From NCBI GenBank assembly GCA_022072255.1, contig JAJVHZ010000072.1:2967-48167 (forward strand): 45,201 nucleotides of DNA, written 5' to 3'. Source of the DNA: Gammaproteobacteria bacterium. GTDB taxonomy: Bacteria > Pseudomonadota > Gammaproteobacteria > JAJPIJ01. The translations under genes were made by a program, and so were the position numbers. Positions 43,124 through 45,201 of the stretch are shown one piece after another; positions within the stretch are counted from its first letter, which is position 1; each line of letters begins with the position of its first letter. The notes beneath the pieces are model-generated. The model had not been told where the DNA came from. It made no database searches and saw only the letters and a program-made list of their open reading frames with translations.

Positions 43124-44167
43124 CTAACTTGTCACTGCGAAGAGTCTCTCCTGCATCGGACGATCACGGCTCAGATCAACCGACTCTGAGGCTAGTATCT
43201 GCTCGTATTTTTCTCGCATGGTTGTTTCGGGCGCGTCAGGAGGCAAGAACCGGAACACAGATGCGGCTACATACTCCCGCTCCGCCTCGAAGCTAGCCCA
43301 TCGTCGCCCTTCGATTTCAGCAACGTATCCAGTGGTATTTGAGCCAGCAAAAATGTCAACGACCAAGTCCCCAGGGTCGGTTAGAAATCTAATGAAGAAC
43401 TCGGGCAGCTTTGCGGGGAAACGGGCTGGGTGCCCCTTGCCGCCAATAGCTTTGCAGCCGCGGAGGTACGTCCCGTTTGACTCGCTATTGGGGATTTGGA
43501 GCAGGTTCGGAGGTATGGCGCCCCCGTTGTCCTTTCCGAATCCTCGCCCGACATCGTGTCCAGATGGACGTTTCGCGGGTTGATAAAAACCATCAGGGTC
43601 TTCTAGCAGCTTCTTCATTCTCTCGCTGTACGGCGCGAGCACCTTGGAGACATCGGCCTTCGGCCACTCGGTCTTGCCGAACCACCATACCGTGTTGATT
43701 GCATCCTTTGCCCGCAACTTACGCTTGTTGACCCACTCAATCGGCGTCGGTAATTTAGATGGGTTATACCAGTAAAAATCCTCCGCCAAGGTAAAGCCGA
43801 GATCGTCGCAGAAGCGAATCAGAACTCGAAAGTTGTAAAGGCTGCGCGACGGAGAACCCCTTTCATAGGCACCGCCGAGATCCAAGACCAAGCTCCCATC
43901 ATCTCTGAGCTTCTTCTTAACAAGCCGCCCAAACTCGCTTAGCCAATCCTCATACTCGTGCTGTTCCTTGTTGCCGTACTCCTTTTTCCGGAGAAGCGCA
44001 AAGGGTGGACTGGTAAGAACAAGATTCACGGAGTCATCGTCAAGCAGATGCAGCAGCTCCAAGGAGTCACCGCAATAGCAGGCGCCTAGCTGAGTCTTGT
44101 AGGCGGGAGATGCCGATTGTCGCTGCATGGCATTGCTACTCATAGTCTGTAGATGCGGAGTCATCAT
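43124..44167 (-). CDS. PvuII-type N4-cytosine DNA methyltransferase
   Basis: A 347-residue beta-class methyltransferase. The catalytic motif is TSPPF (motif IV, m4C type) near residue 53, and the AdoMet motif FAGSNTTG (motif I) lies near the C-terminus. Long stretches match M.PvuII as I remember it (EDFYWYNPSKLPTPIEWVNK; INTVWWFGKTEWPKADVSKV; APYSERMKKLLEDPDGFY; FPAKLPEFFIRFL). It would protect CAGCTG by methylating the inner C. The start at 44167 is supported by AAGGA seven bases upstream; inner ATGs at 44143 and 44128 are alternatives. It is divergent from the controller gene, and its 5' end covers the C-boxes. GC content is clearly lower than in the flanking metabolic genes. Confidence 0.92.
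   Translation of the reverse strand: MMTPHLQTMSSNAMQRQSASPAYKTQLGACYCGDSLELLHLLDDDSVNLVLTSPPFALLRKKEYGNKEQHEYEDWLSEFGRLVKKKLRDDGSLVLDLGGAYERGSPSRSLYNFRVLIRFCDDLGFTLAEDFYWYNPSKLPTPIEWVNKRKLRAKDAINTVWWFGKTEWPKADVSKVLAPYSERMKKLLEDPDGFYQPAKRPSGHDVGRGFGKDNGGAIPPNLLQIPNSESNGTYLRGCKAIGGKGHPARFPAKLPEFFIRFLTDPGDLVVDIFAGSNTTGYVAEIEGRRWASFEAEREYVAASVFRFLPPDAPETTMREKYEQILASESVDLSRDRPMQERLFAVTS
44137..44162 (+). promoter_or_regulatory. paired C-boxes of the PvuII-type control region
   Basis: TACTCATAGTC (44137-44147), TGTA, and GATGCGGAGTC (44152-44162) match the double GACT-N3-AGTC C-box layout with a four-base spacer. The match is near-perfect for the first box and partial for the second. The boxes precede the controller gene start at 44189 and lie within the first codons of the divergent methyltransferase. 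The controller protein should bind here to set the timing of restriction enzyme expression. Confidence 0.7.
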
Positions 44168-44188
44168 TTTCGCATCCTTCTCACCACA

Positions 44189-44425
44189 ATGGTAGCAGGC
44201 GCAAGAACCCCCAGACTACGTCTTTTTTTCGCGGATCGAGTCCGTGAGGAACGCAAGCGCCAAGGCCTGTCTCAAGAGGGACTCGCTGAAAAGACCGGGC
44301 TGCACCGAACCTATATCGGATCGGTTGAGAGGGGGGAACGGAACGTATCCATTGACAACATAGAGCGAATTGCAAGGGCCCTCAATGTTAAGGCTGCTGA
44401 CCTCTTGAACGGAGGCAGTAGGTGA
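44189..44425 (+). CDS. controller (C) protein of the PvuII-type R-M system
   Basis: A 78-residue XRE-family HTH protein from the ATG at 44189 (C.PvuII is about 84). The HTH is GLSQEGLAEKTGLHRTYIGS, followed by VERGERNVSIDNIERIARAL, the conserved C-protein pattern. An in-frame ATG at 44153 would start inside the second C-box and is less likely. Its stop overlaps the GTG of the endonuclease gene, so regulator and nuclease are coupled. It activates its own and the nuclease gene's transcription after entry into a new host, delaying cutting until methylation is complete. Confidence 0.9.
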   Translation: MVAGARTPRLRLFFADRVREERKRQGLSQEGLAEKTGLHRTYIGSVERGERNVSIDNIERIARALNVKAADLLNGGSR

Positions 44426-44958
44426 AGCCGCATCCCGACCATAAAGAACTCGAGAATCTGCTGCCGTACATTCGGAAGCTACAGGAGCTTGCTGACCGCC
44501 ACGGCATACGAGATATCTTTCAAGACAACGGTGGCAAGTTATTACAGATTGCCCTGGCGACCGGGTTGACCATCCTAAAGAAGCGCGAAGGAAATGACGC
44601 CCGCGACGAAACGGGCCGGGAGTATGAACTCAAGTCCGTGAATGCTGCCCTTACGCAGAGCTTTTCTACGCACCATCATCTCAATCCCACCATTTTGGAA
44701 AAGTATCGCAAGGTTGGCTGGGTATTTGCCATTTACGAGGCGATTGAGCTGAAGACTATCTACTACATGCCGCCGGACAAATTGGAACCATATTTTTCCG
44801 CGTGGGAGCAAAAGTGGCATAACAGCGGAGGCAAGGACATAAACAATCCAAAGATTCCGCTGGTGTTCGTAGTTGGGCATGGAGAGTTGGTGTGGGGGAC
44901 GCAATTTGACGTGAGAGAAAATCGGGCGAGGTATCGAGTGCGTAGAAGGGATGTCTAG
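44422..44958 (+). CDS. PvuII-type restriction endonuclease
   Basis: A 178-residue protein with a GTG start (GGAGG seven bases upstream), overlapping the controller stop by four bases. It aligns along its length with R.PvuII (157 residues) as I recall it: IRDIFQDNGGKLLQ; EGNDARDETGREYELKS with the catalytic residues D59, E69 and K71; STHHH with the base-reading His 84-86; and GKDINNPKIPLVFVVGHG. All key residues are present, so it should cut CAGCTG. The C-terminal about 20 residues (DVRENRARYRVRRRDV) extend past PvuII. It ends 10 bases before the attC site. Confidence 0.93.
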   Translation: MKPHPDHKELENLLPYIRKLQELADRHGIRDIFQDNGGKLLQIALATGLTILKKREGNDARDETGREYELKSVNAALTQSFSTHHHLNPTILEKYRKVGWVFAIYEAIELKTIYYMPPDKLEPYFSAWEQKWHNSGGKDINNPKIPLVFVVGHGELVWGTQFDVRENRARYRVRRRDV

Positions 44959-44968
44959 CAAGAGTGAC

Positions 44969-45036
44969 GCCGAACAACGGGTTCCTGCGGACAGTCCTCG
45001 CGCTGCGCGGCCCGCCGCTGAACCGGAGCGTTTGGC
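44969..45036 (+). other. integron attC site of the R-M cassette
   Basis: GCCGAAC (44969-44975) pairs with GTTTGGC (45030-45036), extended to GACGCCGAAC/GTTTGGCGTC. Inside, CGGGTTC (44978-44984) pairs with GAACCGG (45020-45026) with one mismatch. The inner spacers are unequal (AA versus AGC), giving the extrahelical bases expected of R and L boxes. The total of 68 bp is normal. Cleavage would fall at G45030/T45031. It follows the endonuclease stop directly, as in a gene cassette. The fourth core base is T rather than purine. Confidence 0.75.
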
Positions 45037-45084
45037 GTCGTTGCGCCGAGGGTAGGGCCCACGCTGCAGAATAAGGAGACTGAA

Positions 45085-45201
45085 ATGGCGATCACGAACA
45101 AACAGTCCGGGACCTGTGTTCACGAGGTCGCCGACGGGATCTACCGCATCAGCACACCGGTCAGCATTCCGGGCGGCGGGTTTTCGTTCAACCAGTACCT
45201 C
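45085..45201 (+). CDS. MBL-fold metallo-hydrolase-like protein, N-terminal part (second cassette)
   Basis: Thirty-nine codons run off the window end. AAGGAG lies six bases before the ATG. The product begins MAITNKQSGTCVHEVADGIY and continues RISTPVSIPGGGFSFNQYL, the usual opening of a metallo-beta-lactamase-fold family related to flavodiiron-type oxygen-binding domains. The metal-binding motifs lie beyond the window. It starts 49 bases after the attC crossover, so it is the first gene of the next cassette or of sequence downstream of the array. Confidence 0.65.
   Translation, partial: MAITNKQSGTCVHEVADGIYRISTPVSIPGGGFSFNQYL

Overview
The window is GC-rich bacterial DNA, dense with genes in translationally coupled operons. 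Gene content points to a gammaproteobacterium: a Pseudomonas-like sox/dgc/etf catabolic set, GlxA-type AraC regulators, and a choline uptake set with BetI. I cannot name a genus from the sequence alone. Almost the whole window serves one metabolic theme, breakdown of choline and glycine betaine. The last 3.5 kb is a chromosomal integron with a PvuII-like restriction-modification cassette.

Layout. Positions 1-6709 (minus strand) hold the start of an unknown exported protein and the operon soxB-soxD-soxA-soxG-glxA-type regulator (heterotetrameric sarcosine oxidase). A divergent second GlxA regulator follows (6987-8060). Positions 8237-14287 encode dimethylglycine demethylation: dgcA, dgcB and a dedicated electron-transfer flavoprotein pair. 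A nucleotidyltransferase-fold gene with its own AT-rich promoter palindrome (14346-15386) and a D-amino-acid dehydrogenase (15486-16742) sit between the two halves. Positions 16912-24923 are a corrinoid methyl-transfer system. It contains a B12-binding protein, a DUF1638 protein, a virulence-factor-family protein, an MTHFR C-terminal-domain protein, an MTHFR, a methyl-THF methyltransferase and a Fe-S/ASKHA corrinoid activator. A non-pyrrolysine MttB-family methyltransferase lies convergently, with a third GlxA regulator divergent from it. Positions 26288-28115 hold a small Gln-rich exported protein and a PQQ-type sugar dehydrogenase lipoprotein. Then come betB-betA (minus), a porin, L-serine dehydratase, betI, the choline ABC transporter choXWV, an ABC-F ATPase and a membrane-anchored protein of unknown function.

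How it fits together (inference from families): ChoXWV imports choline. BetA and BetB make glycine betaine. The MttB-like enzyme would move one methyl group to the corrinoid protein and on to THF, leaving dimethylglycine, and the MTHFR pair would oxidise methyl-THF to methylene-THF. DgcAB-Etf makes sarcosine and SoxBDAG makes glycine. Serine dehydratase would feed the carbon to pyruvate. No Rieske betaine monooxygenase (gbcAB) is present in the window, so the corrinoid system may be the betaine demethylase of this otherwise aerobic pathway. A motif ending in TGTCGCG lies at similar distances upstream of dgcA, soxB, mttB and choX, suggesting one regulon under the GlxA-family regulators.

The right end (41716-45201) has an integron integrase interrupted by a TGA exactly at a conserved Trp codon, a perfect LexA box, a probable attI, a lower-GC PvuII-type R-M cassette with C-boxes, an attC site, and the start of a second cassette encoding an MBL-fold protein. 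Several unrelated palindromic repeats occupy intergenic gaps, some of them inside operons.
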